Assembly (NCBI GenBank): GCA_038380795.1 | Contig: CM076275.1 | Span: 8,589,001 to 8,653,000, forward strand | Origin: Pyrocephalus nanus | Lineage: Eukaryota > Chordata > Aves > Passeriformes > Tyrannidae | Length of the DNA stretch: 64,000 nucleotides | Reading direction: 5' to 3' | In this document: one piece after another, positions 37,824 through 49,825 of the stretch | How positions within the stretch are numbered: position 1 is the stretch's first letter | Layout of the letters: every line of letters starts with the position of its first letter | Translations under genes and position numbers: made by a program | Notes under the pieces: model-generated | Database searches by the model: none | What the model saw: the letters and a program-made list of their open reading frames with translations, nothing else | Told to the model about the DNA's origin: nothing

Positions 37824-40800
37824 GTAAATGTGTTTATTTAGCCATTAAAAATCCCATATCTGTCTTACTGCTGTTTTACAATGCTAGTTTTTACCCACAA
37901 CTCAATAAAATAGTCATATATAACCCTCTAAACAGAAAAAGCCCTGAACCCTTCAAACCACAGCTCCATACACTTTAAAACCTCACTGCTCTAGGAGCTG
38001 AATTCCTTCCAAAAAGACTGTGTAGAGTTGAAATGTTGCTCCTTTTGATTCTTGATGAGGATATCAGCAGCTTTTCAGGTATAGTTTAATCTCAAGAAAG
38101 CTATGATGCAAAGTTTATATTGACATCCCTCCTGGAAAATAAGGGGTAAGTGGGAGCCCTCACGAGCATGAGTTCTGCAGGCAGCTCTTCAGCTGGTGCA
38201 GGGGAGCTGAACTCATGGATTCTGCAGGCTCATGTGCTTTGCTGACTGATTCCTCATTCCTGTAGAGTGCACTTATCATGTTGAATCAATATCTCAGAGA
38301 GAAAAGAGGTCTCAGGGTTAAATAAGGTCCCAGTGAACTGAATGCGTTAAAAATGCAAGATCTGGAGTTTCAGTCTCAGCTGATGTTTCAAAGGGAAGCA
38401 AATGTCAGGACTCAGAATTTAGGACGAAACAAGTGGAAGTTTTTTTGCCAAGCAGGCCAAGAGCTTTGTCCTTTCTCAGGAACTCTCAGTTCATCCTCAG
38501 AGATGAACTTGCTGTCAGTAAATTAAGTGGCTATAAATATGTGAACTGTTGTGGTGAATTCTGTAGCTTCCTTTTCAGAGACAGAGGGGAGAGGAGTTTC
38601 TAAGAGCTATTTTAGTACAGTGTCCTCAAGAATATCACTAAAGCACAACTCAGAAACAGGGGGACAGATTCCTCTAGTCATGGTGTAAGTGCTGTGTAGA
38701 AGTCAATAATTTCCTATTTCTCCCATTAATATCATCTAGATTTAAGGTCAAAGAGCTTTCTGCAGTCAGCCATTGATCTCTCCTAGATATGCTGCTGGAT
38801 ATTTATATACGAGGAACATGATAACTTTTTGCTGTGCCATCAGCTGCTTTAGTGGCTGCAGAGGTTTAGTCAAGGAGAAGGTACCAAAATGTGCAAATAG
38901 CAGCATTCTGGAGGCAGGTACCTTACATCCATCAGCAGACAGATCAGCAGTTGTCCTGTGCGTCCTGGACTTAATCTTATCCTCCCAACTTGAGACACAC
39001 CAAAAAAACACCAAGAGCAGCAGAAGATGGAAGACTCAGTCAAAGTGATACTCCTGTTCCTTGCACAGAAATCATCAAGCACCGAATGGAATAAAACACT
39101 GGGTGACTCACATCACACTGTGGCCACACCTTTCACTGTCTCTGTTCTAGGAGAGAGAAAGCAAACAGAATTACAATCTGTGGCATGACTGAGAGATTTT
39201 GGTGTGAACCAGACACATACATCCTTTTCTAAATCATCCAATAATGTCCACCCTCCAAACAGGGAGCTGACAAGACGGATCAAGACTATTTCTTGATGTA
39301 GCATTTCTCCTGTCCATTTTATTAAGCAGTGTGATTGTCACTGTTAGAACATTCACACGTCTTCATCTCAGAGAGATGAGCATTTGTAGACTGCTGAAGG
39401 TGCCATTTTCACAAAGGATTTGATAAGAGAAAAACTGTTTATTCCTATCTTTAAATGTCCTGAGCAAACCTCAGACTATATTGTGTCTAAACTGGATCAC
39501 CAGATTCCCTGCCAACTTCTCATTATGGTTTAATAAATGTTATAAATTTAGAGGAGGTAAAAGCCACATGAGGAGTCCAAATATGTGTCAGACAGCCTGA
39601 TTTGCACAATGGTTCAGCAGTGTCTGGATATTGCTCTTCTTCACAATGTTGGCACGAGGCTTATGAATGGACACAGGACAGAACTGAGCCTCAGCACACA
39701 CCAGGATCCTGGGCAGAAAATCTTCCCCAGGGGAAAACACACCAGCCCTGTAGTGAAGATAACAAGGGGCTGTGTTAGGCAGCTGAACAAACTCAACTCT
39801 GCTCTGTAACACTGCCAGAGTCTCAGGAGCACAGCTAAAATAACACAATGCATCTTCAGTAACATCATCAGCTAATTTGGCACCCTGGGGCATTTCAGAT
39901 TATTTGTATTTTCACCAGTCACTTCCTGCCTTAAAATATTTCAACTTCAGTGTAGTTTTGTTTCTGCCTTTGCAAGGTGTGTGGTGTTTAGGTTGGTGTT
40001 TTAATTTAAATATACTGTCAAAAATACTGTAATGATGCTCAGCCTTGAATTGTCTCACAGAAATATAACCAAAGAGTATTTTTCAGTCTAGAGTCAGTCA
40101 GATGAAGTGTGATGAAACTAACTTTAACTGACTATCCTAGGAAATAGTAGTAAAGTTTAGTGGCATCTATGCAGGAGTTAATGAGGGCTAATTCACTTAA
40201 ATTTTAATAACTGCACTTCTAGATGGAAGTTCATGACACAAATTCCTGTAACTATAAAGGAAAAAAGGAGCACAAAATATGTCAGGCCAAAGGAGAACAA
40301 ACACAGCTGCATCTCTCTCCTGGTTACAGTTAAATATTTATTTAACTTTTAGTGAACATCATCTGACAAAGTAATCAGAATGAAGAAATAAGAATATGAA
40401 GTAGCAGGAGTTAGAAAAGGAGAAGGCCATGTAAAGGCTGCAGGATCTGAAGTTTGCAGATGAATGGTGATACCATTCCATTGAATAGGTTTATTAAACA
40501 GTAATTTTTTAAAAACTGCTCCTTTGAAAATGACTGTAATTAAAAAAATTATTAAGGGGAGAAATAATAATGTGGGAATTATGTATGTTCATTTCTAACC
40601 TAAGGTAAGTGCTAGGTGAACATTTAACAGATTTAAAGGGGTTTAGGGGAGTACAGAAGGTTGATATATCCAAATCTCTGTGATAAATAGATCTTCTCAA
40701 ACTTGCAACAGGAACATTACATCCTGTTGCTGGCAGCTCTCAATTCAAAAGCAGCCCAGGGCCAAATAAATGATGACAATGACTTAGCCTTGACATTTTT

Positions 40801-41900
40801 CTTTTCATTTTACAATAACGACACATAAGAATGTTTCCACTGTAACATTTAAGTCAAATGAAAAGTACATTTTAAATGTCTGATTTTTTTTTTTAAAAGA
40901 AAGATATGCTTAATAATTGTTTTTAAAGAACAACTTTTCCAGAGGAAACACTTGCAGTAATGAAGAAGAAATCAGAGAGAAAGTCAGCAGTTCAGTTTTG
41001 CAACATGAGATTTCAGCTTCTCTTGTCACCTGCCCGTTTGCAATTCCAGTAGTTAGGAACTGACACAAGCCTTATTCTTCTTTCCTCTAACCCAGTGTTA
41101 CACTATTATTGCTCCTTTAACACCACTTTTGATGTATGCCCATGTAAGCAGAACACATTCACCATAGCAATGACAATAAATGAATAAGTCTGTGGCCATG
41201 AGGGAAACCCTTCACTGCTGTGACCCAGGTGAGAGCAAAGGGCATGAGCAGGGAGACCATGGCCAGGCTGATGGCACAAACTTTGTTCTGCAAAATCCAG
41301 CAGATCCCTGATTCTATGCACTTTCAACAGCATTTGAGTTTGAAAATAGTCATGAAAGACACCACATGGCAAATTGCCTGGAGCTTGAGAGAGGTTACAC
41401 AGACAGCAAAACAGTCAAAGCCTTGTGCAACCAGGTGCTGTGTAGAATCTCAACCCACCTGCACAGAGCCATTCCCTCTTCTTTTTTAGCCCTGCAGATC
41501 TGATCTTCAGCTGCCAGGCCTTAGCACAGCTCAGAGCAGCCTCAAATCTGGTTTTATCACCACTCATGTTTTTTTGCAGGTGTGGGTTATTCTCAGCTGG
41601 CACTCAGTGCCCTGGTAGATGCTCAATATGCCTCCTATACTTTATGTTGTCCTGAATACACTGGAGGAATCCCCTTTTCCCCAGGATTCAGTTTCATGCC
41701 CTATTTGTGCTTCCAGAGCAACCTAAAGAAGACTAAACGGCCGTAGTGTGGTGTCTTCAGAGTGTACTGTTGAAACCTCTGTTGCCAGTATTTAAATTTG
41801 AGCTTCTGTGCAATCTGAGAGTTTAACTTCATGGAAAGACATCTCTACACTGCAGCTTTTTGTACCTCTGAGAGTGATTGAGTAGATAGAGGCCACAAAA

Positions 41901-41912
41901 TGACAGGTAAGT
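41901..41912 (+). other. Isolated near-consensus splice donor (ATGACAG|GTAAGTAT)
   Basis: CAG|GTAAGTAT at 41907 matches the donor consensus over nine or more positions. The preceding bases place an ATG in fair start context (CACAAAATGA) two codons before the junction, so a short first coding exon is conceivable. Possible acceptors upstream (ACACTGCAG near 41852, TTTTCCCCAG near 41683) would give exons closed in all frames. It may be a non-coding RNA exon end or a chance match. Confidence 0.2.
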
Positions 41913-43275
41913 ATCAAGGATAAATGCGTGTAATAAGCTGTAATTGCCCTAAATCACTTGCCTGGAGTTACTAAAAGGGAGAAGAGAGCAAACAGCAATA
42001 AGACCAGTAATTTAAAGTCCATGGTTTGTCACCTGAGGGAACGAGGTAGCTAGAACAGGGAGGACTATTACAGTAGCTGTACATATTCCTGGCTCTTTTT
42101 TAATAAAGGCAGAACTCACTGACAGCCCTGATGGACTTGTTACTATTTATCTAGAGAGCTGTTGAGAGGAATGAAGATGATAAATAGTTGGAAACAGCTG
42201 AAGATAGTTTTCCATAGCCATTCAGGCATCCATTTCCTTCATGAGGTACTGGATGGAAAGGCAGGTTGTGTCCCTCAGTCACTCCTTTAACCATCATCCA
42301 GCTGGGGTGAGAGGGTGAATGGTTCCATAAACAGGATTTTGGGCAGCACTCTCCAGAACACCCTCAGGTAACTTTTAGGGGGTTTTTTTTAGAAGGAAAC
42401 ACTGCAACTTATCTGAGAGGTGGCATTTGTTCCTAGAAAGTAATTTTTCTTTCTACATTTTTAGGCTAAACAATTATGCACACATTTATCATTACAGTTC
42501 AGTGGGATTGCTGACAGCCAATTCCCTCCATGTCAAATTCTCAGCCCTATGCTAAGAAAGTGTGCAAGTGTGAGCATTTTAGGTAGTCACAACATGATAT
42601 TTAAATAAAGGAAAAGACTCATGCTGGCCTTTTGCACAGAGGTAGAATTTCAGCAGCTGACTCCTGACCTGAATTCATTAGTTGTTGTTCAGGATCTGTC
42701 ATTCCTCATCAATCACATGGGATTTCTGGTTTGTTTAGACTCACACAGACCTTTCAAGACAGTTGCACAAAAACACCTTCACTTTGCCATACAAAAACCC
42801 AGAGAAAATGCTTTTATATTTATGAGATGTTTCTGCAGACAAGATCTAACACCTAAATTCTTTTCTCTTTTCCAAAAAACCCTGATATTAAAGGAAGCCT
42901 GCAAGTTTTTAGTGGGAAGAAATAAAGGTTCTTTATGTTCCAGTGGTGCCGTAGGACAATGATGATGTACCATGACCTCTTTCATCTATACACTGCTCAT
43001 ATTTTTTAAGTTATGTCAATACAGTGGTGATGATGGGGCTAAATAAAGTATTTCTCTTTCCACTTCTGGGGCAAGGGTTTGTTGTGATGTTACAGCTGAA
43101 CCAATCTAAGGGTCTGACCCGAGCATCCAATCCTCTCTCTGCCCTCAGCTGTGAGGTCCCAGCCTCCCTGGCACACATATGGAGGCTTGGCTGACCTCTT
43201 GGTGAGCTGCTTCACAGAGTTAAAGCAGTGGAAAATTATCCTCCTTTTCAAAGAAAACGATCAGTGCTCTGCCAG

Positions 43276-43314
43276 TTTATGTCCCTAATTAATGTCCTAA
43301 ATTTATGTCCCTTT
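43276..43314. repeat. 13-bp tandem repeat, three imperfect units
   Basis: Units TTTATGTCCCTAA (43276-43288), TTAATGTCCTAAA (43289-43301) and TTTATGTCCCTTT (43302-43314) are in exact 13-bp register with a few substitutions. The third unit runs into the inverted repeat listed next. Confidence 0.8.
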
Positions 43315-43328
43315 TGCAGTGCAAAAGG
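43310..43328. repeat. 19-bp perfect inverted repeat (9-bp arms, 1-base centre)
   Basis: CCTTTTGCA, a central G, then TGCAAAAGG. The arms are perfectly complementary and could form a cruciform or a two-fold-symmetric protein site. It overlaps the last unit of the neighbouring 13-bp tandem repeat. Confidence 0.8.
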
Positions 43329-45140
43329 AAGGGTGAAAATGTGCATATGGGATGGGAGGTGTAAGAGGAATATGTCCTTCAAGAGCAGCTGGAAATTATG
43401 TTAGTTTACCTGCAATTTTAAATCTCTTTGCATATTCAATAATAATAAAATGATAATATTCAGTATTAAAATATTTTAAATTTTTGGGTCATTCATGAGA
43501 TCTATATGCGTGGTAGCTTGTCCAAATGTTTGGTCATGTCCAAGTCTTCTGGGTGTCAAACAGCAGAAAAGCTCAGGTGAATGAATCCTGCCATCCCATA
43601 TTAACCATCAGATTCAGTGCAGTCCTCTCAGTGTGCACAAACATAGATCAAGCAGAAAAATAAGGGCTGTTCATCTTGCAAAGAATATAGGAGACAAAAC
43701 CACCAAATCTTATCAGTTGAATATTATAAATACAGAGGAGAAAACCAAACATAGAGGGGAACATGGAAGGCAAAGAAATGAATTATGTGGCTGGCATCTG
43801 GTGGAAGAGCTGCCTAAAAAAAAAGGGGGAAAAAAAGAGATATGTATGCAAATCAATAAGTTTTAGAGCCATTTTCACAGTCACTGTTGTCTCCATGCTG
43901 CCGAGATCTGCAAGCTCCACTGGGATAGCTTATGGTGTAGGGCATGTGGCAGAAGATGTATGCCCATAAATAAATGAAAATACAAATATATACATCGCTC
44001 TGCAGAAGTGCAGGAGTGTTCAGGGAAGACCAATTAAACAGATCTTAATTTAGAGAGTACTTTCACTGTTCTGGAATCCAGCTCTAATTCTGGCAAGTAA
44101 CAAAATTCGATTGAAATTTAATCAGCAGAATGAGCACTGCTAACATTTGAGAGTTAATTGGGGTAATAATTACTGAAGAAACAGTTCTGCTGCACTGACG
44201 AGAAGTTGCTATGGTATTGCCATATATATTTGAGAAAGCAATTAAAACATCTTCTCTTGTTGACAGAATAGCCACAGATGACTGGAAAGGTAAATGGGCA
44301 ATGTATCAGAGCATCCAGCAATCCAGCACCCCAGCTCAACTGTTTCATCCTTCCTAAGGTCTTTTTATCTTCAAATCAGTCCCACATGCTGATGAAGCCT
44401 CAAACTTCCTGAGACCCAAGGATGAGGGATGTGATTGCCCTCTGTTCATAGGTTGGCAGGAGGGGACGATTTTGACTGTCAGGGAGATGTCAGAACTTGG
44501 AATGAGGAAAATTTGGTAAGGAGAAAGAAAAATGTCTTTAGAAGGAAATGGCACCAAGGTCTGGTTTCATTCACTGGTGTAGATGAAAGGTCAGAGGAGA
44601 CTGTGGAGAACCTGACTGAGGTTGGATAACTTATGTCACTTGTGTCACAAATGCTCTAGAATTCATTTTTTACCAGAATAGGTTTTAAATAGAAATTAAC
44701 AGGAGGCAACAATGAGGAGATCTCTGAGAGAAAGGCTGACATCTAGGATAGTGTGGTGAGAGACAGGTCTGTACAGGCTGAGGAGCCGGGAGAGAGGAAG
44801 GAGCAGCCACAGACGAATGTGATTCCAGCAAGGAGCACACAGTCAGTATATCTAAAACCACTGAGAAGTCAAAGAGGATTTAAATGGAGGGGGTTACCTG
44901 GGTAAATTCTCCAGTGTTCCAGTAAGAAAGGCTCTTTAACAGCTGGACTGCAGCCAGCTGGGGACAGCCTTGGAGCGGAGATATGAAGCTGGGGTTTGTC
45001 GGCAGCTCGTTTGCTGGACGTGGAAGATGGATGGAGAGGCTGGTAGGATCAAGGGCTTCTTGTTTATATCAGTTGCACCAAGACAAAAGAGGCTGAGTAG
45101 GGGACTAAACAATGTCCATGCCTAGTGACAATCATAGGAG

Positions 45141-45433
45141 ACTATTTACAAGAGCATGTAGTGCCAGGACGAGGGGGAATGGCTTCAGACTGACAGAGAG
45201 TAGATTTAGATGAGACATTAGGAAAAAATTCTTCCCTATGAGGGTGGTGAGACACTGGCACAGCTTATTTGGAGAAGCTGTGGCTGCCTCATCTCTGGAA
45301 GTTTCAAGGCCAGGCTGGATGGGGCTGTGAGCAACCTGATCTGGTGGAAGGTGTCCCTGCCCATGGAGGAGGTTGGAATTTGATGATCTTTAAGGTCCCA
45401 TCCAACCCAGTCCATTCTATGATCCTGTGATAT
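45141..45433 (+). mobile_element. 5'-truncated CR1 LINE fragment, best preserved copy
   Basis: The CR1 3' end can be followed in order: TTTACAAGAGCATGTAGTG, AATGGCTTCAGACTGA, AGAGAGTAGATTTAGATGAGAC, ATTCTTCCCTATGAGGGTGG, CACTGGCACAG, GAGAAGCTGTGGCTGCC, GGAAGGTGTCCCTGCCCATG, GTTGGAATTTGATGATC, and the terminal ATTCTATGATCCTGTGAT tail. Orientation is plus. About 290 bp are present with no reverse transcriptase or endonuclease region, so it is immobile. The element body starts abruptly near 45141, the usual CR1 5' truncation. Confidence 0.95.
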
Positions 45434-48400
45434 TTCCTATGTGAACAGACCCCACACAAACACACTTTTAGCAGAGTTGGATCTACTTCACCTTCAACAT
45501 AATCCCATTGTTAAAAACAGGGAGTGTATGCAGGAACATTGCAGTTAGAAGCACTACTTCAGCTCAAATCTCTCTCTCCAGGTATCTCCATTCTGTACCT
45601 AGAATTGCTGTGAGGGAAATAAGAAGCTGTAACAAAACTTGTAATTACTCCTCCCTCCACCCTCACAGTGACTTCTACACCCAAAGCAAGAGGGAAAGAA
45701 CAGAGAATTTGCAACATGAGAATGAGATACCTCTTTGCTTCTCAGAATATTTTTTCTGTTCTGCCTGATTTCATTGCAGGGACATTAGGAAAGAAAAGGT
45801 CTCCTCATGGAAGGAGTGTAACTCATATATCCTGTGCAGTTGTTCTAATATAGAAATTCCAAGAAAGAAACATGAGGGTCTATGATTTGTGCATGCAAAA
45901 ATTGTAAGAGAAAAATATTTATGGTAAGCAAGACAAAAGGATTGGTTTTTAGCACAGTGTCTCAGCATCTAACTTCTGGAATTTTTCTCTATTGAAAACA
46001 AGCCACTATAGCTAGTAGCTGCAGATAATCACAAGGAAAAGAAATAAACCACCTTCAAAGAGAACTGCCATCATCTAATTGTAACATGCACTCAAAAGAC
46101 TGAAAAGCTACTAAATCTCCTCCTTCACTAATGAAATACTGTCCTGCGTAACTTGAAAATATTCATATCTGCTAATACTTGCAGTGGATGTGAGATAACT
46201 AATCATTTCTAGACATATATTGTATAATACTTCAACAAACTTATTCACTGCTGCAAACATAATGCCCTCAACAAAAATGTTTGGAGTGTTTAAGGCTGAA
46301 ACGGTGGGATCCTGCTTCCCACTGCTTGCAGGCATGCAGGAGCCCCACTGCAAATCAGCCAAAGGAAATCCGTGCAGTGAAGCAAGAATCGTGCAGGACC
46401 ACAGAGGGAAAATCAGATCCTGCACCAGGCTCAGCTCATGGATCACGACATGCAGAGATCTGTGTGAGCAGCTTTTACATGCAATAAAAGGAGAGGTGGA
46501 GCGAGCTCTAACCTGGATTTTTCAATGATCTGATGGATTTTCAGTGTTCTGACAGCAGAGATTGTCAGAGAGGGGTTCAGTTTATTTAAAAGGTGCTTCC
46601 AAAACCTTGTAAGTAACTCGCAGTGGACTCAGCTGTAGGATATGATGTTTGGTGTTTATAGACTGTAGCCTTTTTGATGCGTATTTGCTACAAATATTTT
46701 TTTAAAAAATTTAAATAATTTTTTAAAAGATTAACTAGAATAATAGATACTGTACACAGTGGAGATTCAGAGATGCACAATGTAGTGCTCTCTCAGTGGC
46801 AGAAAATTGAGTAGAAAAAGGGCTTGTGCTATCAGAGTTCATGGTTATGTGTAGAAGAATGAACTATATTTTAACAAAACAAAGAATTTATGTAAAATAA
46901 TAATGTTTTGTCTTCTTATCCCAAGTGTGAAACAAAGTGTCAGACCTTCATGAAATGGTCATAAAGTTTATTTTTGCAAGGCCTGTGTTTGTAATCTCAA
47001 CTGTCATTTCAAGCTTTAATTTTCTAAATCTTGCTTTCATTTGTATGAATCAAAAATCTCAGTGGAAACCTCTCTTCATGCAAATTCCTTGTAATGATCC
47101 AGATACAAATGGTGTGGAGGTTTTTTTTTTGTTTTATAAGTTTATCTTTAAAATAATTAAATAATTATTCCTGTTATTTCTCCCAGTGTTTAAGTGCTGA
47201 TGCTGTACAAATTATTCTCAAGAATAAAAACACCTAACCCCCCCCAAATAAAAGCATATGTCAAAGCTGTCTAATATCCAAATTTTTATAAGACCAGGAC
47301 AACAGTTGACAAATTCTGGTGGGATAAATTGCTTTTTCTGTTAGAAACTACATTTTTAAAGAAATAATACACAAAATTAGTTTTCCCATTTATCTTCTCA
47401 TTCACCAAGTTGGAAGATAAGAACAATCTATATTTCTGTGGTGCATCAAAAGCTGCCCCTTCCCCGCTGCTCCTCTCTGCGTGTGCTGGGAGGAAGATGA
47501 GGAACCTGCAAAGCAGCAGCACCTCCATCCCCACCAAGTCCCGGGATCTCTCCTCGCCCTGGGAATTCTCTCATCCCATTTGAGCTTTACAACGTCACCC
47601 TCTAGTGGAAATCCAGGTGTTTTCTTTCCCTGGATCCATCTCAGCTGTAGAGGAATGTTCTACTCGTGACAAGATGTGAGAGGCAGTTTTATGGGGGGGA
47701 ATAAAACATGGAGAATCATCGTGCCTAAATTTGTATAATTTGTTTTGGTTTGCCACACTATGGGAGTTTGAGATGTTTGGTGAAAATGTGCTGAGAAATG
47801 GAAGAAAAAATATATGAAGAACAGAGATCATACAAAAACACAGCATGAAGAGAAACACAGCATGGCACCATTGCTTTTTAAGCCCAAATTAAACCCCCAA
47901 GTGGTTTTCCTAAAAGAAAATCCCTAAATGCAGGTCTGGGAATCAGCAGAGGACTTGAAGGCCCTTGGTGCTCTCAGGATTAGGGCAAGAGTTCTGCTCC
48001 TCTCATTGGTGGCAGGGTCCAGCATTACCCAGACCACAGAGGTCTCTTCTCAGCAGAGCTGTTCTGAGAGCTCCTGAGTAATCAACACCATGGTATCCAA
48101 ACCCAGGGCTCAAGACAAACCTCACCACTGAACCTAGAGGGAAGGGAGGGGGAAGGATATAAAAGCAGAGTTGCTGGTGGATTTCATACTTTATTTATTC
48201 CTGGCTGTTTTGCATAGATTACTACAGCTAAACTAAGGTACTTTTCTACACAGAACATCTTCCACTTCTTTTCCCTCTGGCTGTTGTGCTAAAGACATAA
48301 AATGGTAATTGAACAGACTCCTGGAGAGCTGAGAATACTTTTAAATAAACTTTTAAGATGAATACTTTATTTAAAAGCATATGATTGCAATGTATGATTG

Positions 48401-49408
48401 TTTTTAATATATATTTCCCTACATATTCTTCCCTTGTTGTTTTCTGGTTTACTTTTTTTGAGAGTGTTTTTCCGAGCACATTACACTTCATTGCAGTCCT
48501 CCTGATGGAATACTTTGGGGACCTGTTACTTTAAGATCTGCTCTGTGAGAAGGGAGCAGCAGCTACATAAAGGAGCCTTGCACCTGCACTCTCCTTGAAA
48601 TGTTTATGCTGTTGTTTGGAGTTTGTATGTTTGTGATTTTAGAGTGTTGCAGTGCTTTTTGAAAGGCTTCTGAGCCAACAGAGTGAATGATTTTCCTTTA
48701 AGTGCTTGATAAACTGCCTATCAATGTTCAAGTGAAAAGAATTGAAATTGTTAGACTGGGCTTTACCAACTCAGATTTGTAAGCAGAAGTTTTTTAAGCA
48801 GAAATTGAACTAGGCTAAGTACAACACACTCTTCCTCCCTGCAAACTGAAGCCTCTGCAGCTGGATAACCATTGCCATTCTCCTTTGGGGCAGTGGCAAA
48901 GAACCACTTGTATTTTCTCATACTCACAGGTGTTAACCCGGTCCCCTGGGAATCCACACGGTTCCCAGGGAAGAAATGGAGCTGGGAGTTGAGGTGGAAG
49001 TTGGCTAGATGGCAGCAGAGCCCCAGGCAGAAGCATCCTCCTGGGAACACCATTTCCAAGGGACACAACCCCAGTGCTACAGGGAGAAATGATAGAAAAA
49101 CTGAACTGAAACCGAAATTTAATACATTTGGGAATGCAAAATACAGGGACAATGAATTTTTTTTTTTGTTCTAGTTTGGTGTAAATTCCAGGCTCTCATT
49201 GGGCTATTGCTGACATCAAAGTTGTGGAAATGGCATGGTAGCAAAGGAAGGAAGACCAGTGCAAAGTGTATTTATATAACAAATGATGTTTTCTTGTACT
49301 TCTACAAGATGAATCTCATTTGAATTTTTCATGGCCTTTATAGAAAAGTAAGTTAATGGATTATATCCTTGGATTGACAGTAACAGCCAGGCAAAATACA
49401 ATCAAACT
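45434..49408. other. Non-coding unique sequence
   Basis: No gene or recognised repeat family is seen between the CR1 copy and the LTR. An extremely AT-rich stretch near 46690-46735 contains TTTTTTAAAAAA (46698-46709). The minus-strand 129-codon frame at 48763-49152 overlaps a 100-codon plus-strand frame and shows no motif. Confidence 0.55.
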
Positions 49409-49528
49409 GTTGTAGTTTAAACTCAGCCAGCAACTCAGCCCCATGGAGGCATTTGCTTGCTGTCGCTGGTGATGTGGGGGAGAGAATTGGAACAGTGAAA
49501 ATGAGAAAACTCGTGGATGGAGACAAAG

Positions 49529-49534
49529 TTTAAT
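49529..49534 (-). promoter_or_regulatory. LTR polyadenylation signal (ATTAAA)
   Basis: TTTAAT on the plus strand is ATTAAA on the sense strand of the LTR. It sits about 165 bp downstream of the TATA box, the position expected for the R/U5 boundary of this LTR. Confidence 0.65.
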
Positions 49535-49693
49535 AAGCAATGCAAAACAAAACAAGGAATCCATTTCTCACTTCCCATGGGCTGGCAGGTGTTCTGTTAT
49601 CTTCAGGAAATCTGGGCTCCTTGTGTAACAGTGACCTGAGAAGACAAACACCCTCACTCCAAATGATCCCCTGCTTCCCTCTTCTTACCCAGC

Positions 49694-49699
49694 TTTATA
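49694..49699 (-). promoter_or_regulatory. LTR TATA box (TATAAA)
   Basis: TTTATA on the plus strand reads TATAAAGCTGGG in LTR sense, the conserved promoter position of this LTR family. An intact TATA box means residual promoter activity cannot be excluded. Confidence 0.65.
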
Positions 49700-49825
49700 C
49701 AATGAGGATGATGCCATTTGGTCTGGGATATCCCTGAGGTCAGTTGTGTTCAGCTGTCCCAGCTGTGACCCCTCCCAAACCCTTGAGCACTCCCATCACA
49801 CAAATTCAGTGGGGATTGTCTGAAT

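Larger units (their letters stand above)
37824..45140. other. Non-coding unique sequence
   Basis: No gene or recognised mobile element is found. It includes an isolated strong donor at 41907, a T11 run near 40884, and a tandem and inverted repeat cluster at 43276-43328. The 44.75-45.06 kb part is somewhat richer in G and has several CpGs, but I recognise no element in it. Confidence 0.55.
49409..49825 (-). mobile_element. Avian ERVL-type LTR remnant (solo or isolated LTR)
   Basis: In reverse complement this follows the widespread avian endogenous retrovirus LTR. It has a TATA box, a region with the reverse complement of CTTCCCATGGGCTGGCAGGT, an ATTAAA signal, then the complement of GAGAAAACTCGTGG and of GTTTAAACTCAGCCAGCAAC, ending ...ACTACAACA at 49409. 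The LTR 3' terminus, with its CA dinucleotide, therefore appears intact. The U3 side (right, beyond about 49800) is diverged. A weak similarity around 49890-49910 (CCCAGCCAA) may be its 5' end. No gag, pol or env sequence lies on either side, so this is most simply a solo LTR left by recombination, or a fragment. The 65-codon plus frame over it is not a gene. The family name ERVL is from memory of avian repeats. Confidence 0.82.

Noticed and set aside
44750..45060. G-richer stretch with several CpGs, considered as a promoter or CpG island or an unknown repeat
   Set aside because: Too few CpGs and too short for an island, and no repeat family recognised.
46690..46735. Very AT-rich palindromic stretch (TTTTTTAAAAAA)
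   Set aside because: Explained by base composition; no origin or matrix-attachment function can be supported.
48763..49152. 129-codon minus-strand frame with an internal CCT|GTGAGTATG donor-like site
   Set aside because: Overlaps a 100-codon plus-strand frame, no acceptor or recognised peptide.
49540..49737. 65-codon plus-strand frame
   Set aside because: It is the antisense of the LTR remnant.
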